DNA of 64,000 bases from Catellatospora methionotrophica (GTDB taxonomy: Bacteria > Actinomycetota > Actinomycetes > Mycobacteriales > Micromonosporaceae), in the NCBI RefSeq assembly GCF_011297335.1, contig NZ_JAAOTJ010000001.1, forward strand, positions 1,054,001-1,118,000. Reading direction: 5' to 3'. The translations under genes and the position numbers were made by a program. The notes beneath the pieces are model-generated. The model saw only the letters and a program-made list of their open reading frames with translations. It was not told where the DNA came from and did no database searches. Numbering within the stretch: the first letter of the stretch is position 1; each line of letters starts with the position of its first letter. This document shows positions 52,891-62,216 of this stretch, in pieces.

Positions 52891-55800
52891 TATCGTGAGG
52901 TTCCTTTCTGGAGGGGAGCCGAGGCCTGGTCGAGGAGACCGGTCAGCCGTGCGCAGAGCTCGTCGAGGAACGCCTGCGCGGTCTCGGCGGTGTAGACGGT
53001 GGTGCTGTAGCCGACGTCGAGCCGGAGCCGACCGGCGACGATCACGCCGCCGACGTCGAGGTCGTACGGCCACCGGCCGGCGCCGTCGTCGGTGTCGCCG
53101 TAGGGGGCGTCGCAGACGTCGAACAGGTCGTCGGCCTGGGAGACCTCGTCGAAGCCGAAGTTGCCCATGTAGTTGAGCGCGATGCGGGGCTGCACGAGTT
53201 CGCCCAGCTGCGCGCGTACGGCGTCGTCGGTGGTGGCGTAGCGCAGCACGCCGTAGCCGATGCCGTTGTCGGGGACCTCGGCCAGCTGCGCGGCGACGTG
53301 CGCGGCGCGTGCGGCCGGGTCGCCGCCGTCGGGCAGGGCCAGCAGCACCGGGTACATGACCTGGAACCAGCCGGTGGTCCGGTTGAGGTCGATGTCGGCG
53401 AACAGGTCCTCGCGCCCGTGGCCGGTGGTGGCCAGCAGGCATTCCCGGCCGCCGGTGCGGGCCGCGACGGCCTCGGTGACCGCCCACATGATCAGGTCGC
53501 GGACGCCGAAGCGCAGCCGCCGCACCACGTCGTGCAGGCCGTCGGTCTGCTCGGTGGTCAGCGTGGTGCTGAGCATCGCCCCCGCGGCCAGGGTGGTGAC
53601 CCCGGCCAGGTCCGGCGGGACCATGGTCGCCTGCTCGGCGGTGCGGCCCAGCCAGTACGGCAGCTGGGCGGTCATGTCGTGGGTGGACAGCCGCTGCGCC
53701 CAGGTGCTGTACGCGCTGGTCCTGGGCGGCAGGTGCGGCTGCTGTCCGGCGTCGAGCTGGGTGCACAGCGTGCGCAGGTCGCCGAGCAGCAGGTCGCGGG
53801 AGATCGCGTCGACCACCAGGTGGTGGGTGATGATCAGGATCCGGTCCGGCCGGTCCGGGCCGGTCGCGAAGTGCAGCACCCGGCACATCGGCCCGGCGGT
53901 CGCGTCCAGGGTCGGCTGCGCGGCGGCGGCCAGCGCCTCCATCGCCGCGTCCTGCTCGGCCGTGGTCCGGCCGGTCAGGTCGTGGCTGACGAACGGCACC
54001 GCATCGGAGCCTTCGGCGTGGTGCTGGCGCAGCGTGCCGTCCTCACCACGCACGAACCGCAGCCGCAGCGACGCGTGGTGCTCGGCCAGCAGCCGCACCG
54101 CCTCGCCCAGGTGTTCGGCGGCGATCGGGCGCAGCACGTCGAGGTAGTAGGGGTGGTTGAACCACGACGGGTTGTCCATCGTGGCGGCGACCTCCTCGAA
54201 CCACCACAGCTGCGCCGGGGTCAGCGGCACCGGCCCGGCGGCCAGGTCCGTGCACACCGCCGCGGGCGCGGCGGTGTCGCGGTCCAGGTCCAGTTCGGCG
54301 ATGGTGCGCCGCTCGGTCAGCTGCCGCGCCGACAGCGTGATGCCCGCCTCGGCGGCGTGGAACGCGACCGTGATGGCCAGCAGCGAGTCGCCGCCGAGTG
54401 CGTAGAAGTCGTCGTGGATGCCGACGTCGGTGGTGTGCAGGACCTCGGCCCAGATCGCGGCCAGGGCCCGTTCGCGGTCGGTGCGCGGTGCGGCGACCTG
54501 TCCACGGGCCGATCGCCTGCGCCCGGTCCGGACCGCGTCGGCGATGGCGTCGGCGGTGGACAGGTCCTCGGCGAGTTCGGCGAGCAGGTCGGCGGCCAGC
54601 GGCGCGGGTGCGGCCGGGTGTGCGGCCGGGGCGTCGAGCTGCCACAGGTGCGCGGTGGGCAGGGCCGGGTCGAGGGTGAGCGCGCCGGGCGGCGGGCTGC
54701 CGACGCGTACCGCGCCGACGGTCACCAGCGCCGCGAGCTCCGGCAGGAACGGCCGGGTGCCGAGCACGACCTCGCGGCCGTGGGAGAGTTGTTCGCGCAG
54801 CACCGCGACCAGTTCCGGCCCGAAATCGGCGGGGTCTACAGTCACCGTGCCCACCTGCGGGTGGTGTCGCCGCCGGGCGAGCCGGGCCACCGTGGTGGCC
54901 AGCGCGGTCTCGAACATCTCGGTGTACGCCGCGCCGTCGCGCCCCGGGTACGGGTCGGTGACGCCGTAGCGGGCCGCCCACCCGTCCATCGCGATCACCC
55001 GTACCGCGGGCTGGGTCGCGGCGAACGCCGCCAGCCGGTCGGTGAGCCCGCCCAGCACACCCGCCCAGCGCGGCCCGGTGTGCTCCGCCGAGGCGGGACA
55101 CACGCCGATGACCAGCTCCGTGCCGGTCCGTGCCTGGTGCGCGTCGACCGCGACAGCCAGCTCCGACAGCGCCCGCTCCCAGACGGTCACCGCCACGGGC
55201 AGCGAGACCGCGCCCGGCAGCAGGTCCTGCCAGCGCAGCAGGACCACGTCCAGCACCGTGTCCCGGAACGGGCCCTCGCCGTCCAGTAGCGGGCGGCGCA
55301 CCTGCCCGGCGGGCGTGGCACGCACCGTCAGGCCGGGCTCGCCGAGCACCTGCGACCAGAACCGCAGCGTCGGCTCCAGCGCCCGGACCGGGAACGACGT
55401 CGCCAGCCCGACCACGTCGCCGACCTGCACCGGCGCGGCCGCCTCCACGGCCAGGACCGTGTCCGGGGCGGTGACCAGGTCGGTCAGCAGCCGGCCGAAC
55501 CGGTCGACGACCGCTTGGGCGCGCTCGGCGCTGAACAGCTCGGCCGAGTACGTGAAGTCGGCCTCCAGCAGGTCCCCGACCCAGTCGAGGGTGAACAGCA
55601 CGTCGAAGTCCGCACCGGCCGCGCCGACCGGCAGCGGCTCCACGTCCAGGCCCGGCAGGCGCGGCGGCTCCTCGGCGGCGTCGGCGTAGTTGAGCACGCA
55701 GCGCAGCGAGTGCCGCGACGAGTCGCGGGGCAGCCGCAACGCCTCCATGATCTTCGGGAACGGCACGCGCTGGTGGGCCTGGGCGTCCTTGACGGTCGCG

Positions 55801-58800
55801 TGCAGGCGGCGCACCAGCCGCCGGAACGTCAGCCCGCCCGACACGTCCAACCGCAGCGGCAGCAGGTCGGCGAAGCACCCGATGACGCCGCTGAGCTCGG
55901 CCCGGTCCCGGCCGCTGGTCGGCATGCCGATGACCAGGTCGGACTGGCCGGACTCCTGCTGCAGCAGCGCCGCGAACACGGTCAGCAGCACGCTGTACGG
56001 GGTGACCCCCTCGGCCCTGGCCAGCTCCCGGACCGCGACCCCGACCTCGGCGGAGAACATCCGCCCGGCCCGGCCCGCGACGTCGCCGTCCGCACCGGAC
56101 GGGCTGTCGCCGGGCAGCTCCACCGGGGACGCCGCATCGCGCAGCCGGTCACGCCAGTACGCCAGGTGCGCGTCGACCTGTGGACCGGACAGCCACTGCT
56201 GCTGGTCGTAGGCGAAGTCGCCGTACTGCACGGCGACCTCCGGCAGCGGTGAGGGCAGGCCCGCGGTGTACGCGTCGTACAGCACCGCCAGCTCGTCGAG
56301 GAAGATCCCCCACGAGGTGCTGTCGCAGATGATGTGGTGCATCCCGACCAGCAGCTGGTGCTCGTCCGGCCCGGAACGCAGCACCTGCACCCGGACCAGC
56401 GGCCCGTCAGCCAGCGAGTACGCGAAACCCGCGTGCGCGTCGACCGCACGCTGCAGGTCGGCGGCCGACGCGATGTCGACCGGCTCGCACCAGGCGGTCA
56501 GCTCGGCGTGCACCACCGGCCGGGGCAGGCCCCGGTGCTCGGCGTACGTGGTGCGCAGCACCTCGTGGCGGCGCACGATCTCGGCGACGGCCCGGCGCAG
56601 CACCTCGACGTCCAGCGGCCCGCGCAGTGTCGCGGCGAACATCGTGTTGTGCCGGGCGTCGTCGCTGTCGAGCTGGCTGGTCGCCCAGAGCCGCTGCTGG
56701 ATCGACGACGCCACCGGCACCGCGCCGGCCGGGGCGGGCCGCAGCACGTCGGCCTCCTGCCCGTCGGCGGCGTCGACGACCGCGGCCAGCGCCGCCAGGG
56801 TCGGGTTGGTGAACAGGGCGTACAGCGACACCTCCCGGCCGAACTCGCGGCGCAGCGCCGACAAAAGCTGGGTGGCCAGCAGCGAGTGCCCGCCCAGGGC
56901 GAAGAAGTCGGAGTTCGCGCCGACCTGCTCCACCCGCAGCACCTCGCGCCAGATCACGGCCAGCCGCTGCTCGGTGTCCGTGTTCGGCTCGACGAGCTGC
57001 TCCGCGCTGACCGCGGTGGCGCGCGGCGCGACCCGTTCGGCGATCTCGGCCGGGTCGGCCAGCCGCTCGGCGGCGTACGCGGCCCGCTCCGGTTCGGCCT
57101 GCGGCGTCGGCAGGCGGCGCACCGCGATGGCGGCCAGCGCCGCGAAGGAGACCGGCGGGTACGGGATGTGCCCGAGCTCGTCGGTGACCGCGTCGTGGGT
57201 GATCTCGTACGGGTGCTCCTCGGCCCAGTCGACGGTCACGCCCGCGACGGTGTGGGCCAGCGCGGCGAGCCGGTCGTCGAGCCGCGCGAACAGCCCGGAC
57301 AGCCCCCGCTCGGCGGCCGCCGGGGACGCGGGGCAGCGCAGCAGGGCCAGCGGCGCTGCCGTGCGGGCGCGATACCCGGCGACGGCGGCCTCGAAGTCGC
57401 GCATCGCCGCGTCGGCGACGGCGGCCGGGTCCGCGCCGGTCTCGGCCCGGCGCAGCCAGTCCTCCCAGCGCAGCAGCCCGACCGTCGCGGCCGCGTCACC
57501 GGGGGCGAGCAGATGTTGCACGAGCTGCCCGTACGGGGCGAGCCGCACCGTGGTCGGGGCCTGGGCGAAGTCGAGCCAGCAGCGCAGCGGGTCGGCCAGC
57601 AGGTCGGCGGTGAACGTCGCGCCGACCACGACCTGCGGCCGGGCCGTCGACGCGAGCTGCCACAGCGCCGTGTCGGGCGCGGCGACCATCTCCGACAGCA
57701 CCGCCGAGGTCCGCTCGGCCAGGCGGGCCACGGTGCCGGGCAGGTACAGGTCGGCGTTGTAGTCCAGCACCAGCTCGTCGCCGCCGGACCGGCGCGACAG
57801 GGTCACGAACAGGTCGAAGTCGGTGAGCTGGTTGTCGACCGGGACCGGCGTGAACCGGACCCCGGCCGCGTCGCGCTCGGCGGCACCGGCGTCGGTGACC
57901 GTGAACATCACCTGGAACAGCGGGTTGATGCCCGGATCGCGCAGCGGCGCGACCTCCTCCACGACCCGCGCGTACGGGGCGTCCTGGTGCCGGTACGCCT
58001 CCCCGGTGCTCTGGTGCGTACGCCGCACGGCCTCGCGGACCGTCGGCTGCCCGGACAGGTCCAGCCGCAGCACCAGCATGTTCGCGAACGAGCCGATCAG
58101 CGGCTCCAGCTCGGTACGCGGCCGCCCCGCGCCCGGCGTACCCACGACCAGGTCTTCCTGCCCGGTGGTGTGGGCCAGGGCCGTGGTGAACCCGGCCAGC
58201 GCGACGGCGTTGAACGCGACCCCGGACTGCTGGGCCAGCGACGCCATCGCCGCCGACAGCGTCGGGGGCAGGGCCAGTACGTGCCTGCCGCCACGGTGGG
58301 TCTGCACCGGCGGGCGGCGCAGGTCCGGGCGCGGCGTGCTGGTCAGCGGCGCACCGGCGAGCCGGTCCCGCCAGTACGCCAGGTGCCCGTCGAGGGCCGC
58401 CAGCGCGCCGGGTTCGCGCTGGGCGCGGACGTAGGCGGCGAAGTCGGTCCGCAGCGGCGGCAGGTCGGCCGGGACACCCTGGGCGAACTGGCGGTAGAAC
58501 GCGACCAGCTCGGTGGCGAACACGTCACCGGACCAGGCGTCGTAGACGATGTGGTGCACGACGAGCAGCAGCCGGTGCCGGTCGTCGGCCAGGGCCAGCA
58601 GGCACGCGGCCAGCTGCGGCCCGGCGGTCAGGTCGAACGGGGCCAGGCCGTGCTCGACGGCGGTCTGCTCGGCCCGTGCCCGCTGCTGCTCGGCGGGCAG
58701 CCCGCGCAGGTCCACCACCGGCAGGGCGACGTCCACGTCGGACAGCACCCGCTGGTACGGGCCCTGGTCGTCCTCGGCGAACGCGAGCCGCAGCGACTGC

Positions 58801-59051
58801 TGGCGGGCCACGACGGCGTTGAGCGCCGCGCGCAGCGCGCCGGTGTCCAGCGGGCCGTCCAGGTCCAGGGCGAACGGCACGTTGTAGACGGCGGTGCCCG
58901 GCTCCATACGATCGAGGAACCACAGCTGTTCCTGGGTGAACGACAGCGGCAGCCGCTGCGGGCGCGCCTGGCGTGCGGCCAGGCGCTGGCGTAGCAGCTC
59001 ACGCTGCTCGGCGGTGAGGTCGGTCAGCTGGGCTGACATCTCCTGGGTCAT
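52890..59051 (-). CDS. A-domain-less NRPS: C-X-PCP-C-X-PCP-E-like
   Basis: The 2053-aa protein begins after GGGGGAGCC at an ATG. C1 spans about 35-465 (HHIVYDAWS near 165); X1 about 470-645; PCP1 has GGHSLL near 720; C2 about 780-1200 (HHIICDSTS near 905); X2 about 1205-1475; PCP2 has GGDSLL near 1553; the last domain, about 1605-2040, has HHLVVDAIS. No A-domain motif (A3 loop, YxTGD, terminal Lys) occurs anywhere. X1 starts VVVGATFTADLLADPLRCWL and resembles the N-terminal part of the FkbH proteins of this operon; X2 (ATSFPVRALEPTLRFW) is a longer homologue. The last domain has epimerase-like motifs (GHGRE, TTGWFQVMYP, GIGYG, LNYMGNF), but Thr stands at the usual catalytic Glu before GHGRE. 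Its PCPs must be loaded in trans. Confidence 0.93.
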   Translation of the reverse strand: MTQEMSAQLTDLTAEQRELLRQRLAARQARPQRLPLSFTQEQLWFLDRMEPGTAVYNVPFALDLDGPLDTGALRAALNAVVARQQSLRLAFAEDDQGPYQRVLSDVDVALPVVDLRGLPAEQQRARAEQTAVEHGLAPFDLTAGPQLAACLLALADDRHRLLLVVHHIVYDAWSGDVFATELVAFYRQFAQGVPADLPPLRTDFAAYVRAQREPGALAALDGHLAYWRDRLAGAPLTSTPRPDLRRPPVQTHRGGRHVLALPPTLSAAMASLAQQSGVAFNAVALAGFTTALAHTTGQEDLVVGTPGAGRPRTELEPLIGSFANMLVLRLDLSGQPTVREAVRRTHQSTGEAYRHQDAPYARVVEEVAPLRDPGINPLFQVMFTVTDAGAAERDAAGVRFTPVPVDNQLTDFDLFVTLSRRSGGDELVLDYNADLYLPGTVARLAERTSAVLSEMVAAPDTALWQLASTARPQVVVGATFTADLLADPLRCWLDFAQAPTTVRLAPYGQLVQHLLAPGDAAATVGLLRWEDWLRRAETGADPAAVADAAMRDFEAAVAGYRARTAAPLALLRCPASPAAAERGLSGLFARLDDRLAALAHTVAGVTVDWAEEHPYEITHDAVTDELGHIPYPPVSFAALAAIAVRRLPTPQAEPERAAYAAERLADPAEIAERVAPRATAVSAEQLVEPNTDTEQRLAVIWREVLRVEQVGANSDFFALGGHSLLATQLLSALRREFGREVSLYALFTNPTLAALAAVVDAADGQEADVLRPAPAGAVPVASSIQQRLWATSQLDSDDARHNTMFAATLRGPLDVEVLRRAVAEIVRRHEVLRTTYAEHRGLPRPVVHAELTAWCEPVDIASAADLQRAVDAHAGFAYSLADGPLVRVQVLRSGPDEHQLLVGMHHIICDSTSWGIFLDELAVLYDAYTAGLPSPLPEVAVQYGDFAYDQQQWLSGPQVDAHLAYWRDRLRDAASPVELPGDSPSGADGDVAGRAGRMFSAEVGVAVRELARAEGVTPYSVLLTVFAALLQQESGQSDLVIGMPTSGRDRAELSGVIGCFADLLPLRLDVSGGLTFRRLVRRLHATVKDAQAHQRVPFPKIMEALRLPRDSSRHSLRCVLNYADAAEEPPRLPGLDVEPLPVGAAGADFDVLFTLDWVGDLLEADFTYSAELFSAERAQAVVDRFGRLLTDLVTAPDTVLAVEAAAPVQVGDVVGLATSFPVRALEPTLRFWSQVLGEPGLTVRATPAGQVRRPLLDGEGPFRDTVLDVVLLRWQDLLPGAVSLPVAVTVWERALSELAVAVDAHQARTGTELVIGVCPASAEHTGPRWAGVLGGLTDRLAAFAATQPAVRVIAMDGWAARYGVTDPYPGRDGAAYTEMFETALATTVARLARRRHHPQVGTVTVDPADFGPELVAVLREQLSHGREVVLGTRPFLPELAALVTVGAVRVGSPPPGALTLDPALPTAHLWQLDAPAAHPAAPAPLAADLLAELAEDLSTADAIADAVRTGRRRSARGQVAAPRTDRERALAAIWAEVLHTTDVGIHDDFYALGGDSLLAITVAFHAAEAGITLSARQLTERRTIAELDLDRDTAAPAAVCTDLAAGPVPLTPAQLWWFEEVAATMDNPSWFNHPYYLDVLRPIAAEHLGEAVRLLAEHHASLRLRFVRGEDGTLRQHHAEGSDAVPFVSHDLTGRTTAEQDAAMEALAAAAQPTLDATAGPMCRVLHFATGPDRPDRILIITHHLVVDAISRDLLLGDLRTLCTQLDAGQQPHLPPRTSAYSTWAQRLSTHDMTAQLPYWLGRTAEQATMVPPDLAGVTTLAAGAMLSTTLTTEQTDGLHDVVRRLRFGVRDLIMWAVTEAVAARTGGRECLLATTGHGREDLFADIDLNRTTGWFQVMYPVLLALPDGGDPAARAAHVAAQLAEVPDNGIGYGVLRYATTDDAVRAQLGELVQPRIALNYMGNFGFDEVSQADDLFDVCDAPYGDTDDGAGRWPYDLDVGGVIVAGRLRLDVGYSTTVYTAETAQAFLDELCARLTGLLDQASAPLQKGTSR

Positions 59052-59067
59052 CGGTGGCTCCCCCGGT

Positions 59068-59247
59068 TCAGCGGACGCTGAGCGGACGCAGGTCCGTCCA
59101 CACGCGCTCGATGTGGTCGAGGCACTCCGGCTGGGTGCCCTGGTATCCGGCGTCGCGCCAGCCGGGAGCGTTCTCCCGGTCGGCGGGCCAGATCGAGTAC
59201 TGCTCCTCGTGGTTGACGACCACCCGGAAAAGCTGCTGCTCGGTCAC
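59068..59247 (-). CDS. MbtH-like protein
   Basis: This 59-aa protein has [19 protein letters not shown] and a closing [10 protein letters not shown], the core MbtH pattern with conserved Trp residues. MbtH proteins bind and activate A domains. The only A domain of this operon is in the first visible gene at the right edge, so that is the likely partner. The GTG start overlaps the PKS stop (GTGA) and follows AAGGA. Confidence 0.93.
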   Translation of the reverse strand: MTEQQLFRVVVNHEEQYSIWPADRENAPGWRDAGYQGTQPECLDHIERVWTDLRPLSVR

Positions 59248-62216
59248 GACAGGTCCTTCCGCTGCGTCTGGTTCAGTTCGTGGGCGACCTGCTCCGGCGA
59301 CATCGCCGCGATCTCGGCGAGCAGGTCGGCAAGGTCGTCGGTGGGCTGCTGCGGCCGCTCGGCGAGCAGGCCGGTGACCGTGGCCGCGAGGCCCGCGATC
59401 GTGGGCGTCTCGAACAGGGCGCTGGTGGGCAGGTCGACGCCGAACGCCTCCCGGATCCGCGCGACGATCTTCGTGCCGAGCAGCGAGTGCCCGCCGAGGC
59501 TGAAGAAGTCCTGGTCCGGGCCGATCTGCGCGATGCCCAGCAGGTCGGCCCAGATCTGGTGGACGACCTCCAGCGGCGTGCCGCGCGGCCCGGCCGTGAC
59601 CACGGCCGGGGCGGTCTCGGCGGCGAGCGTGCCACCGGCCTCGACCCAGTGCCGCTCGCGCGCGAACGGGTACGTCGGCAGCGGCACCCGGCGGCGGCCG
59701 GTCGGGTCGCCGAGGTCGGCGTCGACCCCGGCCAGCCACATCCGGCCCACGGCGGCGGCCATCGCGATCCGGTCGTCGCCGGCGTTCTTCGGGCCCGGCA
59801 GCGACGGGGTGCTGCGCTGCTCGGCCTCGGGGTGCTGGCGGGCCAGGGTGGTCAGCGCCGCCCCGGGACCGACCTCCAGCAGCAGGTACGGCCCGGCCAG
59901 CAGCCGCCGTACGCAGTCGTCGAAGCGGACCGGTTCGCGCAGTTGGCGGGCCCAGTACTTCGGGTCGGCGGCGTCGTGGTCGGACAGCCACTCCCCGGTC
60001 ACGTTCGACAGCACCGGCAGCCGCGGCGGGTGCGCCGGGAACCGGGCCACGTGCTCGGCGAACTCGGCCAGGACCGGTTCCATCATCGCCGAGTGGAACG
60101 CGTGCGAGGTGTGCAGCGGCCGGGTCGGCACGCCGTCGGCGGCCAGCGCGGCCGCGAACGCCTCGACCTGCGCGGCCGGTCCCGACACCACCGACAGCGT
60201 CGGGGCGTTGGCGGCGGCCAGTTCCACGCCGAGGGGCAGCCGCTCGGCCAGCCGGGCGGCGGGCAGCGGCACCGACAGCATCGCGCCGGGTGGCATCGAC
60301 TGCATCAGGCGGCCGCGTTCGGCGATGATCGCCAGCGCGTCGGGCAGGGTGAACACCCCGGCCAGGCACGCCGCGACGTACTCGCCGATGCTGTGCCCGA
60401 CCGCCGCCGCCGGGCGTACGCCCCGGTGCATCCACAGCCGGGCCAGCGCGTACTCGACCGTGAACAGGGCGGGCTGGGTGATCCGGGTCTGGCGCAGCAG
60501 CGCGTCGTCGCGGTCGCGGTAGAGCACGTGCCGCAGGTCCACGCCCAGCAGCGGCGTGAGCAGGTCGGCGCACTCGTCCAGGTGCCGGGCGAACTCCGGC
60601 TCGGTGCGGTACAACTGCTCGGCCATGCCCGCGTACTGCGCGCCCTGCCCGGGGAACAGGAACGCCACGGTCCCGTCGGTCAGGTCGCCGGTGGCGGTGT
60701 CCAGGGTGGCCGGTGCCCCGAGCGCGGCGACGGCCTGCTCGGCGGTGCGGCAGGCCACGGCCAGCCGGTGCTCGAAGCGGCGGCGGGTCTCGCGCAGCGT
60801 GTAGGCGACATCGCCCAGGTCGGCGTCGGTGCCGGACAGGTGCTCGCGCAGCCGGTCGCGGGCGTCGTCCAGAGCCTGCGGGGTACGCGCCGACAGCACG
60901 AGCACGTGCTCGGCCGCCGCCGACGGCGTGACCTCGACGGCGGGCGGCTGCTCCACGATGACGTGGGCGTTGGTGCCGCCGATCCCGAACGAGCTGACCC
61001 CGGCGCGGCGCGGCACCCCGGTCACCGGCCACGACTCGGGCGCGGTGTTGACGTACAGGCTCCCGCCCGCCAGGGCCGGGTGCGGCTGGGTGAAGTAGGG
61101 GCTGGGCGGGACGACGCCGTCGCGTACCGCCAGGCAGGCCTTGATCAGGCCGGTGACGCCGGCGGCGACGTCGAGGTGGCCGGTGACGGCCTTGACCGAG
61201 CCGAGCGCGCGCCGGCCGGTGCCGAACACCTCCTGCAGCGCGGCGAGTTCGACCTGGTCACCGAGGGCGGTGCCGGTGCCGTGCGCCTCCAGGTAGCCGA
61301 TGGTCGCCGGGTCGACGTCGGCGGCCCGCAGCGCGGTCCGGATGACGTCGGCCTGCCCGTCGACGCTCGGGGCGGTGTAGCCGACCTTGGCCCGGCCGTC
61401 GTTGTTGACCGCCGAACCCTTGATCACAGCGTGGATCGTGTCGCCGTCGGCGAGCGCGTCGGCCAGCCGCCGCAGCGCGACGACCGCGACGCCGCTGCCG
61501 CCGACGGTGCCGGTCGCGGCCGTGTCGAACGGGCGGCACACCCCGTCGCGGGACATGATCCCGCCCGGCTCGTACCGGTACCCGGCCGCCAGCGGCAGCC
61601 GCAGGTACGCCGCCCCGGCCAGCGCGACGTCGCACTCCCCCGCCAGCAGCGCCTGACCGGCCAGGTGCACCGCGACCAGCGACGACGAGCACGCCGTCTG
61701 CACGGCCACGGCCGGGCCGCGCAACCCCAGGTGGTACGCGACCCGGGTCGCCACGGCGTCCTTGTCGTTGGCCACCGACATCTCGTACTCCGACCCGGCC
61801 CGCTCCCCGGCGGGCAGCAGGTGGTGCAGCAGGTAGCCGCTCAGCGCGGTCGCGGCGTACACGCCCACGGACAGCTCGTCGACGTCGGCGACGTGCCCGG
61901 CCGACTCCAGCGCCTGCCACGCGCACTCCAGGAACAGCCGCTGCTGCGGGTCGATCAGCCGGGCGTCACGCGGCGAGTAGCCGAAGAACCCCGCGTCGAA
62001 CCGGTCCGCGCCGTCCAGCACCCCGAACACCGGCACGTAGTCCGGGCGGGTGCGCTCGGCCTCGGGCACCGACCCGGCCAGCTCCTCGGCCGTGAACCGG
62101 GTCGACACCGGCTTGCCCGCGAGCACGTCGCGCCACAGCCCGGCCACGTCGCCGCTGCCGGGGAACCGACCGGCCAGGCCGACTACCGCGAGGTCGAGTC
62201 CACTGTCGTCGCTCAT
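59244..62216 (-). CDS. Type I PKS module KS-AT-ACP
   Basis: The 990-aa protein starts with an ATG that overlaps the stop of the A-PCP gene. The KS (about 8-430) has the active Cys in TACSSSL near 174, HGTGT, and GHLDVAAG. The AT (about 540-830) has GHSIGE near 606 and HAFHS near 703, the pattern of malonyl-CoA specificity. The ACP has GGHSLLGT near 910. There is no KR, DH or ER, so one malonyl extension leaving a beta-keto group is expected, on the amino-acyl unit from the A-PCP protein. An N-terminal docking region is not evident. Confidence 0.95.
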   Translation of the reverse strand: MSDDSGLDLAVVGLAGRFPGSGDVAGLWRDVLAGKPVSTRFTAEELAGSVPEAERTRPDYVPVFGVLDGADRFDAGFFGYSPRDARLIDPQQRLFLECAWQALESAGHVADVDELSVGVYAATALSGYLLHHLLPAGERAGSEYEMSVANDKDAVATRVAYHLGLRGPAVAVQTACSSSLVAVHLAGQALLAGECDVALAGAAYLRLPLAAGYRYEPGGIMSRDGVCRPFDTAATGTVGGSGVAVVALRRLADALADGDTIHAVIKGSAVNNDGRAKVGYTAPSVDGQADVIRTALRAADVDPATIGYLEAHGTGTALGDQVELAALQEVFGTGRRALGSVKAVTGHLDVAAGVTGLIKACLAVRDGVVPPSPYFTQPHPALAGGSLYVNTAPESWPVTGVPRRAGVSSFGIGGTNAHVIVEQPPAVEVTPSAAAEHVLVLSARTPQALDDARDRLREHLSGTDADLGDVAYTLRETRRRFEHRLAVACRTAEQAVAALGAPATLDTATGDLTDGTVAFLFPGQGAQYAGMAEQLYRTEPEFARHLDECADLLTPLLGVDLRHVLYRDRDDALLRQTRITQPALFTVEYALARLWMHRGVRPAAAVGHSIGEYVAACLAGVFTLPDALAIIAERGRLMQSMPPGAMLSVPLPAARLAERLPLGVELAAANAPTLSVVSGPAAQVEAFAAALAADGVPTRPLHTSHAFHSAMMEPVLAEFAEHVARFPAHPPRLPVLSNVTGEWLSDHDAADPKYWARQLREPVRFDDCVRRLLAGPYLLLEVGPGAALTTLARQHPEAEQRSTPSLPGPKNAGDDRIAMAAAVGRMWLAGVDADLGDPTGRRRVPLPTYPFARERHWVEAGGTLAAETAPAVVTAGPRGTPLEVVHQIWADLLGIAQIGPDQDFFSLGGHSLLGTKIVARIREAFGVDLPTSALFETPTIAGLAATVTGLLAERPQQPTDDLADLLAEIAAMSPEQVAHELNQTQRKDLS

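Noticed and set aside
54043-55878. 611-codon ORF in another minus-strand frame within the large NRPS
   Set aside because: An out-of-frame shadow of the NRPS with Arg/Ala/Gly-rich sequence and no catalytic motif.
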